Source: Nordella sp. HKS 07
GTDB lineage: Bacteria > Pseudomonadota > Alphaproteobacteria > Rhizobiales > Aestuariivirgaceae
Assembly: GCF_011046735.1 (NCBI RefSeq)
Contig: NZ_CP049258.1
Coordinates: 1,940,001-2,004,000, forward strand
Direction of reading: 5' to 3'
DNA length: 64,000 bases
The notes beneath the pieces are model-generated. The model had not been told where the DNA came from. It worked only from the letters and a program-made list of their open reading frames with translations, and made no database searches. Below, piece after piece: positions 21,881-32,013 of this stretch. The position numbers were made by a program, and so were the translations under genes. Position 1 is the first letter of the stretch; every line of letters starts with the position of its first letter.

Positions 21881-22650
21881 TGGAACGCGCCGCCAAGACC
21901 TATCTGGGCCTCGTCCTCGTCTTTCTCTATCTGCCGATCGCGGTGATGATCGTCATGGCCTTCAACCGCTCGGCGCTCTACGAGTTGCCCTTCACCTTCG
22001 ATCTCGTCTGGTTCAAGGCGCTCGCGCAGAACGAACGGCTGCTGCAGGCGAGTTGGAACAGCGTGTGGATTGCCACCGTCAATGCGGTGATCGCGACGAC
22101 GCTTGGCACGCTCGCGGCCTATGCCTTCGCGCGCTACGACTTCCGCGCCAAGCGCCTGCTGCAGGTCCTGCTCTTTCCGCCGATCACTATCCCGTGGCTG
22201 ATCATCGGCACCTCGATGCTGATCTTTTTCTTCTGGACCGGCATCGGCCGCGGCCTGCATGCAATCCTGCTCGGCCATGTGGCGCTCTCTTTGCCATATG
22301 TGATCGTGGTGGTGGGTGCCCGCTTCGCTAATTTCGGACCTGAGCTCGAGGAAGCCGCCGCAAGCCTGGGCGCCGCGCCCTGGCAGACCTTCTGGCGCGT
22401 CACCATTCCGGTGCTGCTGCCCGGCATCACCGCCGCAGCGCTCTTCGCCTTCGCCGTGTCCTTCGATCAGTTCGTGATCTCCTATTTTCTGGCGCCGCCC
22501 GGCACTTCGACCTTGCCGGTCGAGATCTACACGTCGATCCGCAAGGGCTTTACGCCGGAGATCAACGCCATTTCGTCGATCATCATCCTGTTCTCGATGG
22601 GTCTCATGCTGATCGTGGCGCGCAATTACAAATTCGGCGGAGACAATTGA
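21880..22650 (+). CDS. ABC transporter permease, PotC-like
   Basis: The second permease of the polyamine-type importer, 256 residues and about six membrane helices. The cytoplasmic EAA motif is EEAAASLGAAPWQTFWRVTIPVLLPGI. It starts on the stop of the first permease and its own stop overlaps the ATG of the ATPase. Hydrophobic segments (LVFLYLPIAVMIVMAF, LLFPPITIPWLIIGTSMLIFFF) are evident. Confidence 0.92.
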   Translation: MERAAKTYLGLVLVFLYLPIAVMIVMAFNRSALYELPFTFDLVWFKALAQNERLLQASWNSVWIATVNAVIATTLGTLAAYAFARYDFRAKRLLQVLLFPPITIPWLIIGTSMLIFFFWTGIGRGLHAILLGHVALSLPYVIVVVGARFANFGPELEEAAASLGAAPWQTFWRVTIPVLLPGITAAALFAFAVSFDQFVISYFLAPPGTSTLPVEIYTSIRKGFTPEINAISSIIILFSMGLMLIVARNYKFGGDN

Positions 22651-23696
22651 TGAGCCGCGTCGACATCCAGCATGTGACCAAGCGCTATGGCACCTTCGCC
22701 GCGCTCGACAATGTCTCGATCACCTTCAATGACGGCGAGTTCTTCGGCCTGCTCGGCCCCTCGGGCTCGGGCAAGACCACCTTGCTGCGCTCGATCGCGG
22801 GCTTCATCACGCCGGACGAGGGCACGATATCCTTCGACGGCGAGCAGGTCGAGAACGTGCCGGTGCATCGGCGCGCCATCGGCATGGTGTTCCAGTCCTA
22901 TGCGCTTTTCCCGCATCTTACCATCGGCGAAAATATCGGCTTCGGCCTCGATGTGCGGGGTATCGCGCGCGAGGACATCAGGAAGCGCGTCGCCGAGATG
23001 CTTTCCCTCGTCCGCCTCGCCGGTCTCGAAGGCCGCTATCCACGGCAATTGTCGGGCGGCCAGCAGCAGCGCGTGGCGCTTGCCCGCGCGCTGATCACCA
23101 AGCCCAAAGTACTGCTGCTCGACGAACCTTTGGGCGCCCTCGACCGCAGGCTGCGCCAGGAAATGCAGGTGGAGCTCAAGGACATCCAGCGCGAAACCGG
23201 CATCACCGCGATTTTCGTGACGCATGACCAGGAGGAGGCGCTGACGCTCTCCGACCGCATCGCCATCATCGACCAGGGCCGATTGATCCAGGTCGACTCG
23301 CCGCACACAGTCTATGAGCGTCCCACCAATATCTTCGCCGCGAACTTTCTGGGCGACGCCAATGTGTTCCGCGGCACGCCGGTGCCGGAGGGGCTCAGGC
23401 TCGCCGACGGCACGATCATCGCCACGTTCACCGCTTCGACAGGTGCGGCCATCGTGCGGCCGGAGAAATTGCGCGTCACCAGCGGACATACCAAGTGCAG
23501 CGGCAACAGCCTTCAGGGCGAGATCATCCAGGCGATCTATTCCGGCGCCAGCGTGACCTATCGCATCCGCACCAAGGTGCTGGGCGAGACGCCGCTTCTC
23601 GCTTTCATCCAGAACCAGACGGGCGAGGTGCTCGACACCGGCGCCTCCGTCACGGTGAACTGGGACAAGGAACAGACCATTCCGGTGAATACATGA
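22650..23696 (+). CDS. ABC transporter ATP-binding protein, PotA-like
   Basis: ATPase of the same importer, 348 residues. Walker A GPSGSGKTT, the Q-loop in VFQSYALFPH, signature LSGGQQQRVALARAL, Walker B LLLDEPLGALD and switch H in FVTHDQEEA. A C-terminal TOBE regulatory domain follows from about residue 270. The ATG overlaps the previous stop (TGATG); the next gene starts inside its last codons. Confidence 0.94.
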   Translation: MSRVDIQHVTKRYGTFAALDNVSITFNDGEFFGLLGPSGSGKTTLLRSIAGFITPDEGTISFDGEQVENVPVHRRAIGMVFQSYALFPHLTIGENIGFGLDVRGIAREDIRKRVAEMLSLVRLAGLEGRYPRQLSGGQQQRVALARALITKPKVLLLDEPLGALDRRLRQEMQVELKDIQRETGITAIFVTHDQEEALTLSDRIAIIDQGRLIQVDSPHTVYERPTNIFAANFLGDANVFRGTPVPEGLRLADGTIIATFTASTGAAIVRPEKLRVTSGHTKCSGNSLQGEIIQAIYSGASVTYRIRTKVLGETPLLAFIQNQTGEVLDTGASVTVNWDKEQTIPVNT

Positions 23697-24304
23697 CCAT
23701 CAGCGGACTTCGCTTCGGCGCCATCGGTAAGCACGCCGTCCATGCCTCGATCGACATGCAGCGGCTTTTCGCCGAGGATACCGAATGGGCCTCGCCGGTC
23801 GTGCATGCGATCGCGCCCAAGGTAGCCCGGATCTGCGCGCATGCCCCGCATCTCACTCTCTTTACCCGCTTCCTGACGCCGGAGCACGTCGAGGAGGCGA
23901 AGGGCCAGTGGCAGATCTATTACCGCCACTGGAAGAGCGTGCTGGCCAGCAATATCGCTGCCGACATGCTCGATCTCCTGCCGGCTCTGCGTCGTTTTGT
24001 GCCGCCGGCGCGCGTCATCGACAAATATGTGCATTCCGCCTTCGAGGCGCCGGCATTCCAGGAAGCGCTCGACGACCTCAATGCCGACACGATCATCTTC
24101 ACCGGCGTCGAGACGGATGTCTGTGTGCTCGCCACCGCCTTGACCGCGATCGATCGTGGCTACCGCACCATCCTCGTTTCCGATGCGATCGCGAGCTCGA
24201 ATGAAGCGAGCCACGAGGCCGCGTTCGACGGCATCTATCCGCGCTTCGACCAGCAGGTCGAGCTCATCGACACCGACACATTGCTGAAGGCCTGGTCGCC
24301 ATGA
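23693..24304 (+). CDS. isochorismatase-family cysteine hydrolase
   Basis: A 203-residue cysteine hydrolase. The likely catalytic residues are Asp in SIDMQRLFAED, a lysine in the middle region and Cys in VETDVCVLATALTAIDRGY. The family includes nicotinamidases, N-carbamoyl amidases and ureidoacrylate hydrolases, so it probably breaks an amide or carbamoyl bond in the imported compound. The ATG overlaps the ATPase stop and its own TGA overlaps the next ATG, showing that it belongs to the transport operon. The specific substrate is unknown. Confidence 0.85.
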   Translation: MTISGLRFGAIGKHAVHASIDMQRLFAEDTEWASPVVHAIAPKVARICAHAPHLTLFTRFLTPEHVEEAKGQWQIYYRHWKSVLASNIAADMLDLLPALRRFVPPARVIDKYVHSAFEAPAFQEALDDLNADTIIFTGVETDVCVLATALTAIDRGYRTILVSDAIASSNEASHEAAFDGIYPRFDQQVELIDTDTLLKAWSP

Positions 24305-26334
24305 CGGTTCCGAACTACCTGCGCACCCCAAACATCCCGACTCACCGCGCCTGGAACAGCTGGGCCGCCGACCGCTATCTCGAAATGTCGCATCTGCCGC
24401 TCGGCGTGAAGGTGACGCCGGTCTTTTATGCCGCGAGCATCGGCAAGACGACGCTCATGGGCCCTGGCGCCGACATCAGGCTCGGCCGGCACGAGCCGGA
24501 CGGACGCCTCATCGAAGCCTCCTTCGCGCATGGCGGCACGCATCTCGACTGGACCTACACGAAGCCGTCGCCCTTCGCCGTCGCCGGACGCTGGAAGACG
24601 ACGAAATTCGGTGAATGGGGCCTGCGCTACTGGGTGGTCCTCGCCTTGAGCCAGACCGACGGCGCGCTCTGGCATTATGACGAACAGACGCGCACCGCCT
24701 ACTGCACCATCGGGCCGCGCAGCGTGGCGATCAAGGCGAAGCATGCTCCGCTTCTGGTGACGGCGCATGAGACGCTCGAGGACCTGCGCGGCGAATATGA
24801 GACCAATGGCTATTGGTATCTGGCATCGCGCGGTGAGACTGCCAAGGTGCTGGCTTTGCGCTTCAATCTCGAAGAGGCGGCGGAGAATGATTTCACGATC
24901 GCGATCGCCGACCGCAAGGAAGTGGCTTTCGCGCTGGTCGCCAAGCCTGCCGCTCAAGCCACGCCCTCCTCGCGCGGCGCAGCACTCGATGCGATGGCCG
25001 ACATCATGGGATGGAATACGATCTGGGACAGCGTCAATCATCGTCCCTACATCACCTGCTCGCGCAACTGGGACTTGAAGAAATTCGGCGGCTTCGGTTT
25101 CTGGCTCAACGACACCGCGATCAACGCGTTCATTGTCGCGCAGTTCGATGCCGATCAGGCGCGCGAGAATCTGGCCATGCTGCTATCGGCGGCGACCCCG
25201 CAAGGCAACCTGCCTTGCATCATGACCGGCAATGACGCCTGGGTCGACCGCACCCAGACGCCGCTCATCTCCTTCATCGTCTGGCAGATCTTTCTGCGCA
25301 CCGGCAACCGCCTCTTCATCGAGATGGCCTATGCGACCTTGGCGCGCAATAATGAATGGATCCGCTCGGTGCGCGACGGCAATGGCAATGGTTTGCTCGA
25401 ATTCGGTTCCTCCGATGTAGGCCAGGGCCTCTATAAGGGCACCAAGCTCGCCGCCAAGGACGAGTCCTTCATGGACAATTCGCCTATTCATGACGAGGCG
25501 CGCTGGAACGCGGAAAGCCGCACCCTCGACAGCGAGGATGTCGGGCTCAACAGCCTCGTCTGCCTCGATTGCGAGATGCTGGCGCATATGGCTCGCGCAC
25601 TGGGGCTGAGCGCGGAGGCCAAGCGGCATGACGCTCATGCCGAGACGATGCGCAAGAAGATCGGTACGCATTTCTGGGACGACAATCGCAAGATCTTCGC
25701 CAACCGCCTGTGGTCGGGCGCTTTCGTGAAGAGCGTGGCGCCGACAAGCTTCTATCCCCTGCTGTGCGGCGCCGCCTCGAAGGAACAGACGAAACACCTG
25801 CTGAAGCATCTCGAAGACCCGGAGGTGTTCGGTGGAGACTTCGGGCTCCCCTCGGTGTCGCGCGACGACCCGGCGGTCCACGACAACGTCTATTGGCGCG
25901 GCCGCATCTGGCCGATCCTCAACTGGCTGACATGGAACGGGCTCGAGCGCGCCGGCGAATTTGGGGCCGCCGATCGGCTGGTCGAGAAGAGCTGGCGCCT
26001 CTTCGGCCGCAGCTGGGACGAAAGGCGCCTGTCGCCGGAGAACTACCATCCCGAGACCGGCGAAGGTCTCGATCAGCCCGATACCGACCCCTTCTATTCC
26101 TGGTCGGCGCTTCTGCCCTTTATAGCGCATGCCAAGGTGATGAGTTTCCTGCCCTGGCAGGGATGGGTCTTGCGCAATGAAGGCGAGGATTTCAGCGTCG
26201 GCCCGGTCATGAGCCCCTTGGGCAGCGTGACGGTGACGCGCAGGGACAGGACGCTCACCCTCAGGCGCGGCGAGGAAGCCATCTTCACCAGCGACAAGCA
26301 GGGCCGCATTGCCGGACCGATCACGACCCCGTGA
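24301..26334 (+). CDS. GH63/MGH1-like glycoside hydrolase
   Basis: A 677-residue protein with an (alpha/alpha)6-barrel of the GH63/GH37-like kind, described in databases as MGH1-like or mannosylglycerate-hydrolase-like. An N-terminal beta-rich region (about 1-200) precedes the barrel (about 220-620). Barrel signatures are WVDRTQTPLISFIVWQIF, GNGLLEFGSSD, DNSPIHDEARWN, VYWRGRIWPILNWL and ENYHPETGEG. No signal peptide is seen, so it should act in the cytoplasm on a substrate that has been imported. It is the last gene of the ABC/cysteine-hydrolase operon (four-base overlap). The exact glycoside is unknown. Confidence 0.8.
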   Translation: MTVPNYLRTPNIPTHRAWNSWAADRYLEMSHLPLGVKVTPVFYAASIGKTTLMGPGADIRLGRHEPDGRLIEASFAHGGTHLDWTYTKPSPFAVAGRWKTTKFGEWGLRYWVVLALSQTDGALWHYDEQTRTAYCTIGPRSVAIKAKHAPLLVTAHETLEDLRGEYETNGYWYLASRGETAKVLALRFNLEEAAENDFTIAIADRKEVAFALVAKPAAQATPSSRGAALDAMADIMGWNTIWDSVNHRPYITCSRNWDLKKFGGFGFWLNDTAINAFIVAQFDADQARENLAMLLSAATPQGNLPCIMTGNDAWVDRTQTPLISFIVWQIFLRTGNRLFIEMAYATLARNNEWIRSVRDGNGNGLLEFGSSDVGQGLYKGTKLAAKDESFMDNSPIHDEARWNAESRTLDSEDVGLNSLVCLDCEMLAHMARALGLSAEAKRHDAHAETMRKKIGTHFWDDNRKIFANRLWSGAFVKSVAPTSFYPLLCGAASKEQTKHLLKHLEDPEVFGGDFGLPSVSRDDPAVHDNVYWRGRIWPILNWLTWNGLERAGEFGAADRLVEKSWRLFGRSWDERRLSPENYHPETGEGLDQPDTDPFYSWSALLPFIAHAKVMSFLPWQGWVLRNEGEDFSVGPVMSPLGSVTVTRRDRTLTLRRGEEAIFTSDKQGRIAGPITTP

Positions 26335-26452
26335 CATCGATCACGATCGCTTCAGGCCTTTATGGCCTGAGGTGATCAAACGTGATCGAATTCTCTGGTT
26401 CAGCGCGTGATCGGCCGGAAAACCGGTGGCCACTTTTGCCGATCACGCGCCA
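26335..26452. repeat. mosaic intergenic repeat family A, copy 2
   Basis: The same two-part element as at 4868-4980: a palindrome CTTCAGGC...GCCTGAGG between GATCACGATC and AACGTGATCG, then AGCGCGTGATCGG and GGAAAACCGGTGGCCACTTTT. It fills most of the gap between the hydrolase and the efflux adaptor and may act as a transcript end. Confidence 0.75.
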
Positions 26453-26537
26453 TGGTATTAGGCCGCCATTAAAGCGACGGGATTTAGCAGTCCCTTCGTC
26501 TTATCCGTGGGCCCAATATCCGCTATTATAGAGTTCG

Positions 26538-27665
26538 ATGAAGAAAACGCTGGTTTCTCTGTTTGTTCTGGCATTGCTGGCTGGCGCCGGCTACACCGCT
26601 CAGCGCTCCGGCTGGGTGGAGCCGATCTGGGCGACAATCACCGGCAAGCTGCGCGAGGCGGCGCCAGCGCCGTCGTCGCCGGAAAAACGCCAGGCGCGGC
26701 CCGCCAATGCCTCCCCCGTCGAGGTCGTCGCCGCCGCCGCCAAGACGCTGAGCGACGATATCACCGCGGTGGGCTCGCTGCTCTCGGACGAGTCCGTGCA
26801 GATCGCCGCCGAGACCGATGGCCGGGTGGCGGAGATCCGCTTCACCGAAGGCGATTCCGTCGCCGCCGGCGCCGTGCTCATCCGGCTCGACGACGCGCTC
26901 ATCAACGCCCAGCGCGGGGATGCCGAAGCACGCCTCGCTCTGGCGAAGGCGAATTACGACCGCGCCGTCACCTTGCGCAAGTCGGGCACCGCTTCGCAGA
27001 CGACCCTCGACACCGCGCAGTCCGAATTACTGGTCCAGCAGGCGGTCTATGATCTGATCCGCACCCAGCATGACAAGCTGTCGATCAAAGCGCCCTTCCC
27101 GGGCGAGCTCGGCTTCCGGACTATTTCATTGGGCGCCTATGTCACCGCCGGCACGCCGCTCGTCAATCTGGAGAAGATCGACCAGCTCAAGGTGAATTTC
27201 AGTGTGCCGGAATTCTATCTGAGCAAGCTCGTCGTCGGTCAGAAGATCGAGATCGTCGCCGACGCGTTGCCCGGCGCGCGCTTCGAGGGCACCGTCTACG
27301 CCATCGACCCGGCGATCGACGTCAATGGCCGCGCCGTCAGGGTCAAGGCGAAGCTCGCCAATCAGGATGGCAAATTGCGTCCTGGCCTCCTCGCCCGCAT
27401 CACGGTGAAAGGTCAGCCGCGCACCGCCGTCACCATTCCCGAAAGCGCGCTCGTGCCGCGCGGCGACGACTTCCTCGTCTTCAAGGCCGACAATGGCAAG
27501 GCGAAGGAGACGAAGGTCCTGGCTGGTCGGCGCGAAAACGGCTTCGTCGAGATCCTCGACGGGGTCGAGGTCGGACAGCAGGTCGTGGTCGCCGGGCAGT
27601 CGCGCCTGCGTGACGGGTCCGATGTCGAGATCGTCCCGCCGGCGACCGCCGCCGTCGAGGGCTGA
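26538..27665 (+). CDS. RND efflux periplasmic adaptor (membrane fusion protein)
   Basis: A 375-residue adaptor that links an inner-membrane RND pump to an outer-membrane channel. It has an N-terminal membrane anchor/signal (KKTLVSLFVLALLAGAGYTA), two lipoyl half-motifs (IAAETDGRVAEIRFTEGDSV and KAPFPGELGFRTISLGAYV), an alpha-hairpin between them and beta-barrel/membrane-proximal domains after about residue 200. It is upstream of the RND permease at 27852, separated by a REP-type repeat. No outer-membrane TolC-like partner is in the window. Confidence 0.92.
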   Translation: MKKTLVSLFVLALLAGAGYTAQRSGWVEPIWATITGKLREAAPAPSSPEKRQARPANASPVEVVAAAAKTLSDDITAVGSLLSDESVQIAAETDGRVAEIRFTEGDSVAAGAVLIRLDDALINAQRGDAEARLALAKANYDRAVTLRKSGTASQTTLDTAQSELLVQQAVYDLIRTQHDKLSIKAPFPGELGFRTISLGAYVTAGTPLVNLEKIDQLKVNFSVPEFYLSKLVVGQKIEIVADALPGARFEGTVYAIDPAIDVNGRAVRVKAKLANQDGKLRPGLLARITVKGQPRTAVTIPESALVPRGDDFLVFKADNGKAKETKVLAGRRENGFVEILDGVEVGQQVVVAGQSRLRDGSDVEIVPPATAAVEG

Positions 27666-27696
27666 GCGGGATGGAGTCGGAGCGCATAGCCTCTTT

Positions 27697-27822
27697 CAAC
27701 ACCCTCATGCTGAGGTGCGAGCGGAGCGAGCCTCGAAGCATCCCTCAGGATAGAGCGAGGCTATTGCACCACACCCTTCGAGGGCCGCTGCGCGGCCACC
27801 TCAGGGTGAGGGTAAGCCGGCT
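27697..27822. repeat. palindromic repeat family C, copy 1
   Basis: ACACCCTCATGCTGAGGTGCG starts the element and CACCTCAGGGTGAGGGTA closes it, with internal CCTCGAAGCATCCCTC and CACCCTTCGAGGG blocks. The same order of blocks occurs at 50890-51025. It lies between the RND adaptor and pump genes. Confidence 0.7.
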
Positions 27823-27851
27823 CAGTTTCACGTCAGCTTAGGGCCGGAGTT

Positions 27852-30800
27852 ATGTCACTTTCCGAAATCTGTATCCGCCGCCCGGTCTTCGCCACAGTCC
27901 TGAGCCTGATCATCCTGCTGATCGGCATCGTCGCCTATGGCCGCCTGACGGTCCGCGAATATCCGCAGGTGGACGAGCCGGTCGTCTCAGTGACGACCAC
28001 CTATAAGGGCGCCTCCGCCGTCCTCATCGAATCGCAGATCACCCAGGTCCTCGAGGGCTCGCTCGCCGGCATCGAAGGTATCGACATCATCGAATCGACC
28101 AGCCGCTCCGAATCGAGCCGCATCACTATCCGCTTCAAGTCGGACGTCGATATCGACACCGCGGCGAGTGACGTTCGCGATCGCGTGAGCCGCGTCCGCG
28201 GCCGGCTTCCCGACGAGGTCGATGAGCCGATCATCGCCAAGGTGGAAGCGGATGCCCAGGCCATCATTTACATCAACTTCCGCTCCGAGCGCCTGAACGC
28301 CATCGAGCTTACCGACTATGTCGACCGCTACGTCGTCGACCGCTTCAAGAACCTGACCGGCGTTTCCGACGCCGCCATCTATGGCGAGCGTCTCTATGCC
28401 ATGCGCATATGGCTCGACCGCGACCGGCTCGCCGGCTACGGCCTCACCGCCCAGGATATCGAAGACGCCTTGCGCAAGCAGAATGCCGAGATCCCGGCCG
28501 GGCGCATCGAAAGTACGGACCGCGAGTTCACCGTTCTCTCCAAGACCGCGCTGGCGACGCCCGAGGAATTCCGCAACATCATGCTGAAGCCCGCGGGCGG
28601 GCTGCAGGTGAAGCTCGGCGACGTTGCCCGGGTCGAACTGAGCTCGACCGATGTACGCCGCATCAGCCGCTATATGGGCCAGACCTCGATCACCGTCGGC
28701 ATCATCAAGCAGGCGGTCGCCAATCCGCTCGACGTCTCGAAGGCGGTACGCGAGGTCATGCCGTCGATCATCGATTCGCTGCCCGAGGGTGTCTCCGCCG
28801 AGATTGGCTACGATTCGACGCAATTCATCGAACAGTCGGTGGATTCCGTTTTCACGACCATCCTCGAGGCCATAGCACTGGTGATCCTGATCATCATGTT
28901 CTTCCTGCACTCGCTCAGGGCCGCGATCATCCCGATCGTCACCATTCCGATCTCGCTGGTCGCCACTTTCGCGATCATGCTGGCGGCCGGTCTGTCGATC
29001 AACATGCTGACGCTGCTCGCCATGGTGCTGGCCATCGGCCTCGTGGTCGACGACGCGATCGTCGTGCTTGAGAATATCTACCGTCATATCGAGGAAGGCA
29101 TGAAGCCTTTCGAAGCCGCTCTCAAGGGCATGCGGGAGATCGGTTTCGCCATCGTCGCGATGACGCTGACGCTGGCCGCCGTCTACGCACCGATCGCCTT
29201 CATGCCGGGCTCGACCGGCCGCCTGTTCCTCGAATTCGCCCTCACCCTCGCTGGCGCGGTGGTCATATCGGGCTTCGTCGCCCTTACCCTGACACCGATG
29301 ATGTGCTCGAAGCTGCTCAAGCACAATGACCGGCCCAATATCATCGCCCGCTTCATCGAAGCCTTCCTCGCCCGCCTCGAGAAGCTCTATCGCGGCGCGC
29401 TCAAATTCGCGATCAAGGCACGCTATCTCGTCTTCCTCATCGCGCTCGGCGTTGCCGGCCTTGGCGGCGTGCTTTTCACCGGGCTCAATTCCGAGCTGAC
29501 CCCGCCGGAAGACCGCGGCGTAATCCAGATCTCAGGCCAGGCGCCGGAAGGTTCGACGATCGGATTCACCGACCGCTATGCCGCACAGGTCGAGGGCATT
29601 CTCTCCAAGGCGCCCGACATCCGTGCTTATCTCGTCACCGTCGGCCAGCCGGAAGTGAACGAGTTCAACTCCATCGGCCGGCTCAAGGACTATTCCGAGC
29701 GCGAGCTCAGCCAGTCGCAGATCGCCCAGCGCCTCGGCCCCGAATTGCGCAAGGTGGCGGGCGCCCAGGTCTCGGCGCGTTCTTCCGGCGGCTTCGGCCG
29801 CCGCGGCAGCGGCCGGCCGGTCGAATTCGTGATACAGACCTCCGGCACCTATGAGGATCTGCAGAAATACTAGCGACACGTTGCTCGACAAGCTCGCCGA
29901 GAATCCGGGTCTCACCGACCTCGACACCAATCTCAAGCTCAACAAGCCGCAGCTCGAGGTGAAGATCGACCGCGACCGCGTCGCTGATCTGGGTCTCGAC
30001 GTGTCGGTCATCGGCCGCACGCTCGAAACCATGCTCGGCGGCCGCCAGGTGACGCGCTTCGAGATCGGCGGCGAGCAGTACGACGTCATCGTCCAGCTCG
30101 ATCCGCGCGAGCGCTCGGCGCCCGACAATCTCGCCCGCATGTTCGTGCGCAGCGCCGCCGGCGAGATGATCCAGCTCTCCAATATCGTGTCGATCCAGGA
30201 GACGGTGGCGCCGAAGGATCTGCGCCGCTTCAACCAGCTGCGCGCCGTCACCATCCACGCCAATCTGTCGCCCGGCTACACGCTGGGCCAAGCCTTGCAG
30301 GCGGTCCAGGCGACGGCCAATGAGATCCTGCCGTCGACGGCGCTGACCGACGTGTCGGGCCAGAGCCGCGAATTCCGCGACGCCTCGAGCAACATCTTGT
30401 TCATCTTCGTGCTGGCGCTGGCCTTCATCTATCTGGTGCTGTCGGCGCAGTTCGAGAGTTTCCGCGATCCGTTGATGATCATGCTGACCGTGCCCCTGTC
30501 GATGGCGGGTGCGCTGCTCGCCCTCAAGCTCACCGGCGGCACGCTCAACATCTATTCGCAGATCGGCCTCGTGACGCTGGTCGGACTCATCACCAAGCAC
30601 GGCATCCTGATCGTCGATTTCGCCAATCGCCTGCAGGAGGACGGCAAGAGCCGCGCCGAGGCCATTGTCGAGGCAGCCGCCTTGCGCCTGCGCCCTATTC
30701 TGATGACCACCGCGGCGATGGTGCTGGGCGCCGTGCCCCTGGCGCTCGCCGAAGGCGCCGGTGCCGAGAGCCGCCAGCAGATCGGCTGGGTCATCGTCGG

Positions 30801-30927
30801 CGGCATGACAGTCGGCACGCTTTTGACGCTGTTCGTCGTGCCCGCTGTCTACAGCCTCTTCGGCCGCAAAGCGGGCGAACTCAAGGAAGCGGCGATTCCC
30901 GCGCCGGCGCCATCACCGGCGGAGTAA
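27852..30927 (+). pseudogene. RND efflux permease interrupted by a +1 frameshift
   Basis: A multidrug-type RND proton antiporter of about 1,024 residues in two frames. The first part (27852-29873) covers the N-terminal membrane half, with the DD proton-relay residues in IGLVVDDAIVVLEN, and half of the second porter domain, ending GTYEDLQKY-stop. The second part continues in another frame from SDTLLDKLAENPGL to 30927, with the C-terminal six helices (LITKHGILIVDFANRL). Removing one T at 29871 (TAC-T-AGC) restores a continuous protein. The two parts together have full family length, so this is either a recent inactivating mutation or a sequence error; no slippery run is present. Confidence 0.85.
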
Positions 30928-30980
30928 GCATCAGTTCTGTCCGCCCGTCAGTAAACACGACCCGATCAACCTTCACATCC

Positions 30981-31086
30981 CCGTCATGGCCGGTCTTGAC
31001 CCGGCCATCCAGACTCGACGCCAACGGATGGGCTGGATGGCCGCCTCCATGGCCGGGTTAAACCCGGCCATCCGGGCGGCCATGAC
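30981..31086. repeat. palindromic repeat family D, copy 1
   Basis: Nested inverted repeats built from GTCATGGCCGG, GACCCGGCCATCCAG, GGGCTGGATGGCCGCC and GCGGCCATGACG. A shorter relative lies at 41404-41499. It separates the convergent efflux and ppk2 genes and could terminate both. Confidence 0.7.
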
Positions 31087-31103
31087 GAGCTAACAAAACC
31101 GCC

Positions 31104-31922
31104 CTACTCGATCACCACTTTCTTCGGATCCCAGCCTTCGGGCTTGGGATATTTCGGCGCCATATCCTCCAGCGTCTCGCGCACGATGCGCGCGATGGCG
31201 GCGTTGCGCACCCAGTTGCGGTCGGACGGGATCACATGCCAGGGCGCATGCGCCGGCGAGCAACGCCTGAGCGCCGTCTCATAGGCGTCCATGTAGTGGC
31301 TCCACAGCTTGCGGTCCTCGAGATCGGCCGGATTGAACTTCCAATGCTTCTTGGGATCGGTGACGCGCTCGCGCAGGCGCTCGGCCTGCTCGTCCTTTGA
31401 GATATGCAACATGAATTTGAGGATGCGCGTGCCGTGATCGCTCAGCAGCTTCTCGAAATTGTTGATCTCCTCATAGCGCCGCTCGATGTCTTCGGGCTTC
31501 GCGAGCTTCTTCACCTTCACGATCAGCACATCCTCGTAGTGCGACCGATTGAAGATGCCGATGATGCCCTTGCGCGGCGCGGCCTTATGGACACGCCAGA
31601 GATAGTCATGCGCGCGCTCTTCCTCATTAGGCGCCTTGAAAGGCGTCACCTCGACTCCGATGGGGCCGCAGGTGTTGAAGACGGCGCGCACGGTGCCATC
31701 CTTGCCGCTGCAATCCATGCCCTGCAGCACGACAAGCAGGCTGCGCTCATGTTCCGCATAAAGGGCGTCCTGCAGCTGGTTGATGGCCTCGGCGTCCTTG
31801 ACCGTATCCGCCTTGGCCTTTTCCTTGCTTTGGAATGCGCTTTCGTCGCGCGGGTCGATCCTGGCGAGCGAGACGCCCTTAGCCGCCTCGACGGTGAATC
31901 TCCTCGCAAATTGACTGGCCAT
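31104..31922 (-). CDS. ppk2: polyphosphate kinase 2 family protein
   Basis: PPK2 enzymes transfer phosphate between polyphosphate and nucleotides. The 272-residue single-domain protein has Walker A GMDCSGKDGT, FNRSHYEDVLIVKV (Walker B region) and the lid segment RERVTDPKKHWKFNPADLEDRKLW. I placed the start at 31922 (MASQFARRF) because AGGAG lies six bases upstream; a longer frame to 31976 has no support. It is divergent from the LOG gene. Whether it prefers ADP, AMP or GDP cannot be told. Confidence 0.92.
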   Translation of the reverse strand: MASQFARRFTVEAAKGVSLARIDPRDESAFQSKEKAKADTVKDAEAINQLQDALYAEHERSLLVVLQGMDCSGKDGTVRAVFNTCGPIGVEVTPFKAPNEEERAHDYLWRVHKAAPRKGIIGIFNRSHYEDVLIVKVKKLAKPEDIERRYEEINNFEKLLSDHGTRILKFMLHISKDEQAERLRERVTDPKKHWKFNPADLEDRKLWSHYMDAYETALRRCSPAHAPWHVIPSDRNWVRNAAIARIVRETLEDMAPKYPKPEGWDPKKVVIE

Positions 31923-32013
31923 GCAAGCTCCTGTTTTTGCTCGCATAAGCGTGAGGCAAACAGGGCTTGATTGCAAGGGCCGAGGCTTCTATTCCCTAAG
32001 ATCAGAAGGATAC

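Noticed and set aside
29841-29900. Programmed +1 frameshift in the RND gene
   Set aside because: Tyr-UAC followed by UAG-C superficially resembles a codon-stop-C site, but re-pairing after slippage (ACU) is poor and no stimulatory upstream element was seen. RND pumps are not known to use recoding.
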